Shown in pieces: positions 7,844 through 16,790 of a stretch of 64,000 nt of DNA (position 1 is the first letter of the stretch; each line of letters begins with the position of its first letter). The notes under the pieces were generated by a model. That model was not told the origin of the DNA and searched no databases. It saw nothing but the letters and a program-made list of their open reading frames with translations. The translations under genes and the position numbers were made by a program. The DNA is from Myxococcales bacterium (lineage in GTDB: Bacteria; Myxococcota_A; Polyangia; Polyangiales; Polyangiaceae): NCBI GenBank assembly GCA_013297655.1, contig JAAFHV010000001.1, forward strand, positions 1-64,000, written 5' to 3'.

Positions 7844-8041
7844 GATCGAAACGAGCGCGCGCCGCGCGTGACGTACCTACGTGCAGCGCACATGCATCAC
7901 CTGATTGCGCGACCGCGGGGACGCATATCCGTCGACGAAGACATCCGCGCCGTGAGCATCATCGCGACGACGGCGTTCTTTTTCCGACGGAACCACGAAG
8001 GCCTGACCAAGCAACGGGCATACGTCGTTCGGAGGTGGAAT

Positions 8042-9157
8042 ATGCGCGCTCTTTCGTCTTTCTTCGTTCTCGTCTCGTCGGTCACGCTCGCCGCTTGCGG
8101 AGGGCAAATTCAGGGGGAAGACACGCCCGGAGGCTCGCGCGACCCTTCGCCTTCCCCTAGCGGCGTGCCCACCGTTCCCTCCGGATTTTCACCCGCGCCT
8201 TCCGCACCGGTCGCGCCGCCCGCGCCTTCGCCGCTCTCGTGTCCGGCCGCGGGCACCGGCATCGCGGGTGCCTCGTTCGTAAGCTCGTCGATCGCGCTGG
8301 ACGCGGCCACCTACCACCTCGAGCTGCCCCAAGATCGCGGCGGGTTGCCGCAGCTCGTGGAGGGCGTCTGGAGCGGCTCGACCCACGCGGTCTCGACCAC
8401 CCTCCCCGGCGCCCGCGGCATGGCGGAGCTCGAGAAGCTCTCGTCCGACTTGTGGGGCGTCACGGAAGGTTTCTCCGACGCGGCATCGCGCAACGTCGTC
8501 GTGTACCGGCGCATGATTCGACTCGGCTCCTTCCTCGTCCCGAACGGGAGCCTCGATCGCACCTTCTTGACCGAGGGGATCTCTCCGGACGGCTCGAAGG
8601 TCGTGTACCAAAGCGGACGCTCCGTCGCGGTCGCGCCGGTCGCCGTGGGCGACGGATGGCAACGCAACGCTCGCACCATCTGCGTCGACGACTGCGAGCT
8701 CTTGTGGGCCAAAAGCGACGAAGTGCTCATGGTGCGCCGCGCGAGCGGAGCCCCCGAGATGCTCATCCGAAGGTATTACGCCGCGATCGACACGCCCTCG
8801 CTCGACGTGGTCGACCCCACCGCAGGCCGCAAGGTGGTCGCGGTCACGACGAACCGAATCTTCCTCGGCGCCTCGGAGCGAAACGCTCCGCTCGTGCTCG
8901 ACCGCGCGACCCTCACCCCCGTGCCCTTCACGTGGGATCCGTCCGACGCGATCCGCGCAGCGCAGGAGCGCGCCGACGGATCGTTCGACATCTTCTCCAT
9001 CTATTCGGGCGAAATCGCGAGCGCGAAACACGTGTCGTCGACGGGCCGAACGCTCGGCGAGGGCGAAGGCCGCGCCATGTACGGTCAGGTCAGCGTCGGC
9101 GCGTGTGGCTTCTGGAGCGACGGAACGCTCGTACCCTTCGCCAAAGACACCCGCTGA
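8042..9157 (+). CDS. Lipoprotein, second of a tandem paralogous pair
   Basis: A 371-residue paralogue of the protein at 6602-7726. It has a lipobox (TLAAC), a Ser/Pro-rich linker and the same strand-rich domain with DCELLWAK and IYSGEIASAKHV blocks. The start at 8042 is chosen because GGAGGTGGAAT precedes the ATG and the signal peptide (MRALSSFFVLVSSVTLAAC) begins there. The stop lies three bases from the stop of the convergent HIT gene, so the two transcripts must overlap. Function unknown; both copies keep full length, which suggests that both are used. Confidence 0.75.
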   Translation: MRALSSFFVLVSSVTLAACGGQIQGEDTPGGSRDPSPSPSGVPTVPSGFSPAPSAPVAPPAPSPLSCPAAGTGIAGASFVSSSIALDAATYHLELPQDRGGLPQLVEGVWSGSTHAVSTTLPGARGMAELEKLSSDLWGVTEGFSDAASRNVVVYRRMIRLGSFLVPNGSLDRTFLTEGISPDGSKVVYQSGRSVAVAPVAVGDGWQRNARTICVDDCELLWAKSDEVLMVRRASGAPEMLIRRYYAAIDTPSLDVVDPTAGRKVVAVTTNRIFLGASERNAPLVLDRATLTPVPFTWDPSDAIRAAQERADGSFDIFSIYSGEIASAKHVSSTGRTLGEGEGRAMYGQVSVGACGFWSDGTLVPFAKDTR

Positions 9158-9160
9158 GCT

Positions 9161-9625
9161 TCAAAATTTGGGCGGCGGATCCTTCGCGAGCGCGTCTCGA
9201 AGCGCGTCGATCGCCGCCGTCGCTTTCTCGAGATCGACCGTAATTTCCCCTGCGTTCGCCGCGCGCTGAAGATCGAACACGCCCCACGCTTTGGCGTCCT
9301 TCGGCATCGAAGCGGTGCGCGGAACGAGGTGGGCGTGGAAGTGCGGGTGGCTCTCGCCCATCGCTGCAAGATACACGCGTAGCGCACCCGAGACCCGCTC
9401 GAGGGTGCGCGACACGTGGCGGAGCACTGGCCCGAACGACGCTGCCTCGCGGTCGTCGAAGTGCGCCGGCCCCGCGACGTGACGTTTGCTCATGAGCATG
9501 GTCCAACCGGGCACGCCGTAGGGCGCGTCGGCCGAGCGCACGTGCCAGAGATCGTTCTCGTAGATGGCGTCTTTTGCGGTCGCGAGGGTGGCGCACACGC
9601 CGCACGGCGGTGAATTTTCGGGCAT
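9161..9625 (-). CDS. HIT-family nucleotide hydrolase/transferase
   Basis: A 154-residue histidine-triad protein. The motif HPHFHAHLV (residues 93-101) gives the three active-site histidines used to cleave nucleotide phosphoramidates or dinucleotides. An N-terminal CGVC pair may bind zinc, as in many HIT hydrolases. No signal peptide, so cytoplasmic. The start at 9625 has AAAGG upstream; the frame extends further but without a ribosome site. A decayed copy of its 5' half is at 7733-7843. The substrate cannot be told from the sequence. Confidence 0.85.
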   Translation of the reverse strand: MPENSPPCGVCATLATAKDAIYENDLWHVRSADAPYGVPGWTMLMSKRHVAGPAHFDDREAASFGPVLRHVSRTLERVSGALRVYLAAMGESHPHFHAHLVPRTASMPKDAKAWGVFDLQRAANAGEITVDLEKATAAIDALRDALAKDPPPKF

Positions 9626-9851
9626 GGCGAAGCCTTTAGTGGCGCGAACGCCGCTCGTGAAGGGCCACGACGCAGGCGGCTCACAACCGAGATCGACCAC
9701 TACGGCAAATGCGCATGCGCACGAACGCCACTGCGACTGCATGGCGCTCGCACGAGCTGCACGAACGCCACACGGTCATTCGTTATCGCCTTTTCGGAGC
9801 TCGCGGCAACGCGTGGCCAAAACGCGACAAATAGCGGCCCATTCGTGACCG

Positions 9852-10103
9852 CCGCCAAATCTAGCGCAGGCTCGAGATCTGACGATGGCTGGCGCGAAGA
9901 ACGTATTTCTCACCGGCGGCGCGCTGGCGAAGAACGTCTTTTGGCAAATCGCGGGCTCAGTCGACATCGGCACGACCGCGCACATCGAAGGCATCATCCT
10001 GACGCAAACTTCGGCCGCTTTCCGAACCGGTGCGTCGCTGAAGGGCAGAATCCTCGCCCAAACGGCGGTCACGCTGGACGGCGCCAAGATCGTCGAGCCG
10101 TGA
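9852..10103 (+). pseudogene. C-terminal stub of an ice-binding-like (DUF3494) protein
   Basis: The frame encodes about 80 residues matching only the last third of the DUF3494 ice-binding-like beta-helix family: GALAKNVFWQIAGSVDIG, IEGIILTQTSAAFRTGAS and GRILAQTAVTLDGAKIVEP are the family's closing blocks. Full proteins have about 200-250 residues plus a signal peptide. A stop at 9846-9848 closes the frame upstream and no signal peptide is present. An ATG at 9885 could start a 72-residue product, but it would be an incomplete beta-helix. Most simply a 5'-deleted relic. Confidence 0.7.
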
Positions 10104-10227
10104 GCACTGCACCCACCGACGCGCCAGCCGGATAGAACGGCACGAGGTCGCGAAGCGCGCGTGGGCGAGCTCGGCGACCTCGACTTCGATGCCAGCGGCC
10201 GCGGAGAGCGACCGAGGACGGCGAGTT

Positions 10228-10752
10228 TCAGCCTTCTTGGACGGCCTCGACCTCGATCTCGATCTTCACCTTCTCGCTCACCGCGATGCCGCCGGTCTCG
10301 AGGACGGCATTGAAGCTGACGCCGAAGTCTTTGCGGTTGATGGTGGTGTGGGCGGAGAAGCCGGCGACCGTCTTGCCGTAGGGGTTCTTCGAGGTGCCGG
10401 AGAACTCCACGTCGAGCGCGATGTTCTTCGTGACGCCGCGGATCGTGAGGTCGCCGTGGACGACGAACTCGCCCTCCGACTTGGGCTCGATCTTGGTGCT
10501 CTTGAAGGTGATCTTCGGGTGGTTCGGGGCGTCGAAGAAGTCGTTCGTACGAAGGTGGTTGTCACGATCGGCGTTGCCGGTGTCCACGCTCGCGACGTCG
10601 ATCTCGCCCTCGAACTGCGACTTCGCGAAGTCCTTCTCGTCGAGGCGGAGGGTGCCGGAGTACGCCTTGAATTGGCCGCGCGCGGTGGCGACCATCATGT
10701 GTTTGACCGAAAAACCGACGTGCGTGTGAACGGTGTCGAGAACCCAGGCCAT
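10228..10752 (-). CDS. YceI-family lipid-binding protein
   Basis: A 174-residue YceI-like protein: the opening WVLDTVHTHVGFSVKHMMVA, the central GNADRDNHLRTNDFFD and the later VTKNIALDVEFSG and GFSAHTTINRKDFGV are family signature blocks. These lipocalin-like barrels bind isoprenoid or other amphiphilic molecules. Members are usually periplasmic, but this copy starts directly with the domain and has no signal peptide, so it may be cytoplasmic. The start at 10752 has GAGG seven bases upstream. It is divergent from the ThrE-type exporter at 10922. Confidence 0.88.
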   Translation of the reverse strand: MAWVLDTVHTHVGFSVKHMMVATARGQFKAYSGTLRLDEKDFAKSQFEGEIDVASVDTGNADRDNHLRTNDFFDAPNHPKITFKSTKIEPKSEGEFVVHGDLTIRGVTKNIALDVEFSGTSKNPYGKTVAGFSAHTTINRKDFGVSFNAVLETGGIAVSEKVKIEIEVEAVQEG

Positions 10753-10921
10753 GGCAAACCTCGTCGCGCCGCCGCAGCGGCTCTTCTTGGGGGGAAGGGC
10801 TCCGCGAGGCCTCGTGCCCCGCGCCGCCTTCATGTCCACCACAGTGCACCGTTCTCCCAGCACGCACAATCCGACCGATTCGGAACGAATTGTTGCGACT
10901 GGAGGAACACCCGCGCGGTGG

Positions 10922-12202
10922 ATGGAGAGGCGCTATCACACGGCGATGGAGACGCCGGTCCCGCTCGAGACGCGCGAAGGCGGCATCCGCACGGCAGAAG
11001 AAGTTGCAGAGTACACCGTGCGGGTCGGAACCGTGCTGCTCGAGTGCGGCTGCCCCGCCTACCGAGTCGAAGGCGCGGTCCGAAAGATCGCGGCGCTGGA
11101 GGGATATCGCGCGGAGGGGTTCGCTCTCCCGACCGGCCTCTTCTTGAACGTGCGCTCCGCCGAGGCCGGCTCCACGCCGGTGCATCGCATGTCGCGCGTG
11201 CGCGAGTGGTCGCTCGATTTGTCGAAGCTCGTCGAGGTGGACGCGATCTTCAATCGCGTCGCGAAAGGCGAGCTCGATCTCGCGAAGGCCACCCTCGCGC
11301 TCACCGTCATCGGCGCCGCGAAGAACCCATATCCGCGCGCGGCGCGATGGCTCGCGGTCGGCGCCGCGGGGGCAGCTTCAGCCGTGTTTTTCCGCGGTGG
11401 GCTCCTCGAAGCCGCGTTCGCGACGGTGATCGGGCTCGTGCTCTATGGGCTCATCCACCTCGTCACGCGGAGCTCGGCGGCGCGCTTCCTCCAAGACTTC
11501 GTGTACGCGTTCTTCGCAGCGGTGCTCGCCTATGGCGCCGCGCGCCTCGCGCCCTCCGTGTCGCGCGAGACGATCGTGCTCGCCGCGATCGTTCCCCGCG
11601 TTCCGGGGATGACGCTCACGACCGGCCTCGCCGAGCTCGCGCAGAAGAACCTGGTCGCGGGTGGTGCGCGGCTCATGGACGTGCTCGTGACGTTGCTCTC
11701 GCTCGTGCTCGGCGTCGCGATCGCGGTCGCGCTCGGTCGCGGCGCGGTCACCATTGATTTTGCGCTCGCCCCTCGTGAACCGCTCGGGCTCGGCTTTCAA
11801 GTGGGCGCGCTCGTCGTCGCGTCGCTCTCGTACGCGGTGGTGTTCGCGGTGCCGGCGCGATGGCTCTGGTCCGCCATCGTCTCGGGCGCGGTGGGCTACG
11901 GCGTGTCGACGCTCGCGCTTCGCTCCGTGCCCCCGTTCGCGGCAGCGTTCTTCGCCGCCCTCGCGGTCTGCGTGTTCGCGAACGTGATGGCCCGATGGCG
12001 AGACAAACCAGCGCAACTCTTCCAGATTCCAGGAATGATGCTGCTCGTCCCGGGCACGTTCGGGTTCCTCTCCATGAGCGAGCTCGCGCGCGGAACGGAC
12101 ACGGGTCTCACGCGCGCGATCGAGGTCTTGCTCGTCGCGGGCGGCCTCGTGATCGGCGTCATCGGCGCGAACGCCGTGGTGCCTCCGAGGAAGGTCCTGT
12201 GA
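10922..12202 (+). CDS. Threonine/serine exporter family protein
   Basis: A 426-residue ThrE-family (DUF1212) membrane protein. The N-terminal cytoplasmic domain has the family pattern YTVRVGTVLLECGCPAYRVE and a REWSLDLSKL segment; about ten hydrophobic helices follow from about residue 120, including IVPRVPGMTLTTGLAEL and the second-half repeat IPGMMLLVPGTFGFLSMSEL. ThrE proteins export threonine and serine; the substrate here is inferred. The ATG at 10922 is used; 10946 is an alternative and neither has a good ribosome site. Its stop overlaps the GTG start of the next gene by four bases (GTGA), so the two are translationally coupled. Confidence 0.85.
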   Translation: MERRYHTAMETPVPLETREGGIRTAEEVAEYTVRVGTVLLECGCPAYRVEGAVRKIAALEGYRAEGFALPTGLFLNVRSAEAGSTPVHRMSRVREWSLDLSKLVEVDAIFNRVAKGELDLAKATLALTVIGAAKNPYPRAARWLAVGAAGAASAVFFRGGLLEAAFATVIGLVLYGLIHLVTRSSAARFLQDFVYAFFAAVLAYGAARLAPSVSRETIVLAAIVPRVPGMTLTTGLAELAQKNLVAGGARLMDVLVTLLSLVLGVAIAVALGRGAVTIDFALAPREPLGLGFQVGALVVASLSYAVVFAVPARWLWSAIVSGAVGYGVSTLALRSVPPFAAAFFAALAVCVFANVMARWRDKPAQLFQIPGMMLLVPGTFGFLSMSELARGTDTGLTRAIEVLLVAGGLVIGVIGANAVVPPRKVL

Positions 12203-12726
12203 GCGCGCGCGGCTCGACGCTCGATCTCGGAGGCCTCTTCCGCGCCCTCGCCTCCTTCGAGCCCACCCTCCTCGGCACGTTTCCCCTCGGCCTCGTCACG
12301 GCGACGAGCGACATCGACGTCGCCTGCACCACGGACGACCTCGACCTCTTCGAAGAGGCCACGAAGGCGCTATTTTCCTCGCACAGAATCACTCCGTCAC
12401 GATTCGCGCGCCTCGCGTTCGAGCCCCCCGCCGTCGTGGTGTCCTTGTCGCTCGAAGGCCTCGCGGTCGAGCTCTTCTGCCAGCCGTTGCCCGTGTTTCG
12501 TCAGCACGCGTTCCGCCACATGATCGTCGAGGGCCGCCTCCTCGCGATCGGTGGCGCGGCGCTTCGTGAGCGTGTGCTCAGGCGAAAGCTGCGCGGGACG
12601 AAGACGGAGCCGGCGTTCGCGGAGGTGCTCGGTCTCGTGGGCGACCCTTACGCGGCGGTGCTCGCGCTCGAGACGGAGAGCCCGCGTTCCCTCGAGGCGT
12701 TGGTCGCGCGCGCGCTCGCTTCGTGA
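12199..12726 (+). CDS. DUF4269 nucleotidyltransferase-like protein
   Basis: A 175-residue protein of the DUF4269 family. The block LLGTFPLGLVTATSDIDVAC contains the SDID of a nucleotidyltransferase-like fold, and HMIVEGRLLAIG, LRGTKTEPAFAEVLGL and GDPYAAVL are the family's conserved tail. No enzymatic activity is established for the family. It starts with GTG overlapping the exporter stop, which indicates translational coupling. It converges on the kinase at 12734, leaving seven bases between the stops. Confidence 0.8.
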   Translation: MSARGSTLDLGGLFRALASFEPTLLGTFPLGLVTATSDIDVACTTDDLDLFEEATKALFSSHRITPSRFARLAFEPPAVVVSLSLEGLAVELFCQPLPVFRQHAFRHMIVEGRLLAIGGAALRERVLRRKLRGTKTEPAFAEVLGLVGDPYAAVLALETESPRSLEALVARALAS

Positions 12727-12733
12727 GGCGCGT

Positions 12734-14416
12734 TCAGGGCTTGGTGCCGAAGCACTGGGCCTTCGGCTTCTTGTTGCCTTGCGCGTCGATCGTGAACGGG
12801 TTGGTGCACTCGCCCGCGTCGACCACGGGGCTCGGCGTGGATACCCCGATCTTGATCGCCTCTTCGGGGTCCGACGCCGAGCTGGCAGCGTTGGGCTTCG
12901 GCTTCGCGGGGTCGACCGCGCCGAGGACGGTGCCCACGTAGGCGGCGCCACCGATGAGCGCGACGACCGCGATCGCGATGCCCACGGTCTTGCCCACGCT
13001 ACGCGGACGAGGCTGCGCGGCGATCGCGTTCGACGACGGGAGCGACGTGACCGCTGCCATTTGCCCCGACGTGCCTTGCGGCGGCGCTTGGCTCGGCGAC
13101 GCCTTGGGCGGCGCGGCGCTGGCGCTGGCGGCGGGAGATTTCGCGGGCTTCTGGGCGCTCGCGGCGCCCTCTTTTTTCGCGGTCTCCGTGAAGAGCGCAG
13201 GCTCGGTCGGCGCGAACGGGAGCGACGGGCTCGCGACCGTGGGCAGCGGAGCGTCGCCCTTCTCGATGAGGATCACGGGCTGCGATCGCCGCGACAGCAG
13301 CGCGCGGATCATGGGATCGCTCGCGAGCGCCTTCTCTACCGCCGAGGGGAGCGCGTTTTCGTTCAGCGCCTGGAGCTCCGCTGTCGCGTTCGGGAGGGTG
13401 GGCTTCGGGCCGCGCGCCGTCTCTGGGATGGGGATGTTGTCGATCGACTGCGACTCGATCTCGGAGACGACCTCGGCGCGGTACCGGAGCCTATCGCCGC
13501 CGACGCGCTCCACCCACTCCGCGACCTCGCGCGCGGGCGCAGGAGGCAGGACCTTTTCCAGGAGAACGGCCATCTCACGCGCGCTCGACCAGCGGTCGCG
13601 GATCTCGCGCTCGAGGCCCTTCATGATGACCATGTCGAGCTCTTGCGGGATGTCCTTCGCGAGCGTGCTCGGGAGCTCCACCGGATCGGCGATGATGCGC
13701 ACGATGAGGGTGGAGATGTCGTCCGCCTTGAAGAGGCGCTGGCCGGCGAGCATCTCCCAGAGCACGACCGAGGCGGCGTACACGTCGGTGCGGCGATCGA
13801 CCGTCTCGTGGGCGAGCTGCTCGGGCGCCATGTAAGCGACCTTGCCTTTGATGTGATCGGGGGCCTCGTCGACCATGTTCGTGGCGGTCGCGATGCCAAA
13901 ATCGAGCACCCTCGAGGTGCCGTCGGCGCCGACGTGGCAGTTCTGCGGCGACACGTCGCGATGCACGAGACCCAGGGGATTTCCCCGCTCGCTCTTCGCT
14001 TCGTGGGCAGCGTGGAGGCCCTCCAAGAGGCCGCACGCGATCGCGACCGCGATGCGCGGCGGGATCGGCTCACCGAGCTCGCGGCACTTTCGCACGAGCC
14101 GCGAGAGCGACTCGCCGGCGACGTATTCCATGATGTGGAAGAGCTCGCCCGCGATCGAAACGACCTCGTGGGTGGCCACCACGTTCGGGTGCCGCACGCG
14201 CGAGGCGAGGCGACCCTCGGCGAGGAACATGCGTACGAACGCGGGATCTTTCGCGAGATCGGGCAGGAGGCACTTGATCGCGACCACCCGCGAGACGCCC
14301 TGATCGCCCAGGACGCGACCAAAATGCACCGTCGCCATGCCCCCCGCCGCAAACTCTCCGTAGAGAGCGTAGCGGCCGATGGTTCGGCGATATTCGGTGT
14401 CGGCGATTTCTGCCAC
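12734..14416 (-). CDS. Membrane-anchored Ser/Thr protein kinase
   Basis: A 560-residue Hanks-type kinase. The glycine-rich loop is FAAGGMATV, with Lys48 in VAIKCL, HRD at 152-154 (followed by VSPQN), DFG at 172-174 and APE at 197-199, so all catalytic elements are present. A Pro/Ala-rich linker is followed by one membrane segment (about 477-497, GIAIAVVALIGGAAYVG) and a short outer tail with two Cys. This is the common myxobacterial layout. The start is uncertain: the only ATG is 140 bases upstream in a non-conserved stretch, so the GTG at 14416 just before the domain was chosen. It is divergent from heme A synthase. Confidence 0.88.
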   Translation of the reverse strand: MAEIADTEYRRTIGRYALYGEFAAGGMATVHFGRVLGDQGVSRVVAIKCLLPDLAKDPAFVRMFLAEGRLASRVRHPNVVATHEVVSIAGELFHIMEYVAGESLSRLVRKCRELGEPIPPRIAVAIACGLLEGLHAAHEAKSERGNPLGLVHRDVSPQNCHVGADGTSRVLDFGIATATNMVDEAPDHIKGKVAYMAPEQLAHETVDRRTDVYAASVVLWEMLAGQRLFKADDISTLIVRIIADPVELPSTLAKDIPQELDMVIMKGLEREIRDRWSSAREMAVLLEKVLPPAPAREVAEWVERVGGDRLRYRAEVVSEIESQSIDNIPIPETARGPKPTLPNATAELQALNENALPSAVEKALASDPMIRALLSRRSQPVILIEKGDAPLPTVASPSLPFAPTEPALFTETAKKEGAASAQKPAKSPAASASAAPPKASPSQAPPQGTSGQMAAVTSLPSSNAIAAQPRPRSVGKTVGIAIAVVALIGGAAYVGTVLGAVDPAKPKPNAASSASDPEEAIKIGVSTPSPVVDAGECTNPFTIDAQGNKKPKAQCFGTKP

Positions 14417-14607
14417 GAGTAGCGGAGGACTTAGCAGGTCCTCCCCGTGGCGAAAAGCGTGTAGGCCGCATCCGACGCGCGCATTCACGACGCTTCGCGC
14501 GCACTTGCGCGGCACGGTTCGTGGTCCTAAAGCATCGCGCGCAGCATGAGCTTGCACGTGAGCGCCGCGCGAACGGCACGCCTATCGGGACCCAAGGGAC
14601 GAACGCC

Positions 14608-15651
14608 ATGAGCATCGGCACGCGGATGGAGCCGGACCGCGCAGAGGGCCAGGTCAACGAAGCCCGCGCCGCCACGTTCGCGAAGGCCGCCTGGGGCTTC
14701 CTCGCCTACAACGCGCTCGTCATCGTTTGGGGCGCTTACGTGCGCGCCTCGGGCTCGGGCGCAGGGTGCGGAAGCCACTGGCCCACCTGCAACGGCGACG
14801 TGATCCCACGCCCGAAATCGATCGCGACCGTGGTGGAGGCCTCCCATCGGTTCACGAGCGGGATCGCCCTCGTCGGCACGATCGTGCTCGCGATCTGGGC
14901 GTTTCGTGTGTTTCCCAAGGGCCACCGCGTGCGCACGGCGAGCGTGGTGTCGTTCGCGTTCATGATGGGCGAAGCGCTCATCGGCGCGGGGCTCGTGCTG
15001 TTCGAGCTCGTCGCGCACGACAAATCGGCGAAGCGTGGGCTCAGCATGTCGCTCCACTTGGTGAACACGTTCTTCCTCCTCGCGAGCCTCGTCCTGATGG
15101 CGCACTTCGCGTCCGGTGGGCGCGCGCTGCGCTTCAAAAACCAAGGTTTTGCGCGCTGGCCGCTCGTCGGCGCGCTCACGGGCATGCTCTTCGTCGGCAC
15201 CTCGGGGGGCATCGCGGCCCTCGGGGACACGCTCTTCCCGGCGACGAGCGTGGGCCAAGCGATCGCCCAAGATTTCTCCGCGAGCGCGCATATTTTCCTG
15301 CGTCTTCGTATGTTTCATCCCGTGTTCGCGGGCTGCTGTGGGCTGCTCATTCTCGGCGCGGCGACGGTCTCGCGCACGCTGCGACCCGGCGATCCGAAGG
15401 TGCTCCGGATGTCGCAAATCGTCTCGTATCTCTTCTTCACGCAGCTCCTCGTCGGCGTGACGAACATGGGCCTGCTCGCGCCGATCCCCGTGCAGCTCTT
15501 GCACCTCGTCGTCGCCGATTCACTCTGGGTCTCACTCGTGCTGCTCACCGCGCACACCTTGGCGTTCGGCCAAGACACGAAGCCGCTCACGATCGACGCG
15601 AACACGACGACGACCGCCGCCCTCGCGACCGAGCCCGCTGCTCCGCACTGA
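14608..15651 (+). CDS. ctaA: Heme A synthase, COX15/CtaA family
   Basis: A 347-residue, eight-helix protein that oxidises the C8 methyl of heme O to give heme A for aa3-type oxidases. The conserved opening WGAYVRASGSGAGCGSHWPT holds a cysteine and the typical HWPxC pattern. Four histidines placed as heme ligands are visible in EASHRFTSG, SLHLVNTF, MFHPVFAG and LLHLVVAD. The start at 14608 has AAGGGA upstream. No cytochrome oxidase or heme O synthase genes lie nearby, so it is detached from the usual cta cluster. Confidence 0.88.
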   Translation: MSIGTRMEPDRAEGQVNEARAATFAKAAWGFLAYNALVIVWGAYVRASGSGAGCGSHWPTCNGDVIPRPKSIATVVEASHRFTSGIALVGTIVLAIWAFRVFPKGHRVRTASVVSFAFMMGEALIGAGLVLFELVAHDKSAKRGLSMSLHLVNTFFLLASLVLMAHFASGGRALRFKNQGFARWPLVGALTGMLFVGTSGGIAALGDTLFPATSVGQAIAQDFSASAHIFLRLRMFHPVFAGCCGLLILGAATVSRTLRPGDPKVLRMSQIVSYLFFTQLLVGVTNMGLLAPIPVQLLHLVVADSLWVSLVLLTAHTLAFGQDTKPLTIDANTTTTAALATEPAAPH

Positions 15652-15698
15652 CCCACGGAGTGCACGGGGCGACGCGGTTCGGGTGTAGAGTGGCGCGC

Positions 15699-16691
15699 AT
15701 GAAACGACGCGTCTTTCTCCCTGCTTTTGCGCTCGGACTCTTCGTCGTCAGCGGCGCGTTCGTCGCATGCAAGGGTCAAGAGTCCACGCCCACGCCCGCT
15801 CCCTCGGCGTCCACCGTCGCGAGCGATCCGGTCGAGGCCGCAGCGCCTTCAGCTTCGGAGTCCGCGTCCGCGGCGGCATCGGCAGAGCCCCCGAAGCGCC
15901 CGATCCCGAGGAACGCAGGCCAAGCTGGCCTCTTGCTCGGCGCCGCGCGCGCCCTCGATCTCCGCGATCCCGAGAAGACCAAGAAGCTCGACGACATCGC
16001 CGCGTCGTTCACCGAGACCGACGGCACGAAGGACGAAGGCAAGGCAGTCCAAGAAGAGCTCGCGGCGCAGGTGAAGGCCGGCAAGATCGACAACACGAAG
16101 CTCGAGCCGCTCTACGTCGCCCTTGAAAAAGCCGCCAAAGATGGCCACGACAAGCAGGTGACCGCCCTCGACGGCATCTACGCCGCGCTCGGTCCGCTCG
16201 AGCGAAAGACCATGGTCGAGAACCTCCGCAAGAAGATCGGCGGCGCGGCCGCGCACGAGCCCAAAGGCCACGACGCGGGCGCTCCGCCGGACGAGCGAAA
16301 GCGCATCGTCGAGGCGATGACCAAGAGCCTCGGCCTCGACGAAGCGCAGGCGAAGAAGCTCGAGCCCCTCGTGCCCACCGGCGAGCGGAAGAAGATGGAA
16401 GACATGCGCGACGAGGAAAAAAAGCACCTCGAGGTGCTCTTCACCGGCTTCGAGAAGGACGGCTTTCAGGCCAAAGCGGTGCCCTTCCGCGATCCGAAGA
16501 AGCTCCGCGCGCCGTTCCAAGATCAGGTCCGCTTCTACACCTCGCTCATCCCGATCTTGAAGCCCGAGCAGCGCGACAAGCTCTCCCAGAACATGCTCCG
16601 CCGCGGGCCGCACGGCGGAGGGGGCCGCCCCGGCCACCCCATGAAGCCTGGAGCACACGGCCCCCACGGCTGGGGCGACGGCGAGCCCTGA
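15699..16691 (+). CDS. Helical lipoprotein, Spy/CpxP-like character
   Basis: A 330-residue exported protein (MKRRVFLPAFALGLFVVSGA, then FVAC, probable lipid Cys near 24) with an Ala/Ser/Pro linker. The rest is almost entirely charged amphipathic helix in two similar halves (KTKKLDDIAASFTETDGTKD and later LDEAQAKKLEPLVPTGERKK), closing with a Gly/His/Pro-rich tail (RRGPHGGGGRPGHPMKPG). This resembles periplasmic LTxxQ/Spy-type proteins that bind unfolded proteins or metals, but the LTxxQ motif itself is not clear. Function unknown. The His-rich tail could bind metal. Confidence 0.65.
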   Translation: MKRRVFLPAFALGLFVVSGAFVACKGQESTPTPAPSASTVASDPVEAAAPSASESASAAASAEPPKRPIPRNAGQAGLLLGAARALDLRDPEKTKKLDDIAASFTETDGTKDEGKAVQEELAAQVKAGKIDNTKLEPLYVALEKAAKDGHDKQVTALDGIYAALGPLERKTMVENLRKKIGGAAAHEPKGHDAGAPPDERKRIVEAMTKSLGLDEAQAKKLEPLVPTGERKKMEDMRDEEKKHLEVLFTGFEKDGFQAKAVPFRDPKKLRAPFQDQVRFYTSLIPILKPEQRDKLSQNMLRRGPHGGGGRPGHPMKPGAHGPHGWGDGEP

Positions 16692-16719
16692 GCGACGAGC
16701 ACCTGCACTCTACACATAT

Positions 16720-16755
16720 CACCGCGCTCGGTTCGGGCGCGGTGCTGCGTTTGTT
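16720..16755 (+). terminator. Terminator-like hairpin
   Basis: An eight-base-pair stem CACCGCGC/GCGCGGTG around a nine-base loop, followed by CTGCGTTTGTTG. It lies 28 bases after the lipoprotein stop and before the convergent methyltransferase stop. The T-tract is broken, so it is a moderate candidate. Confidence 0.5.
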
Positions 16756-16790
16756 GCATGAACACTGCACGCGATTCGCATCGGGCTCGT

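Noticed and set aside
10733-10921. 63-residue N-terminal extension of the ThrE-type exporter
   Set aside because: It overlaps the start of the divergent yceI-like gene and does not resemble the family N-terminus.
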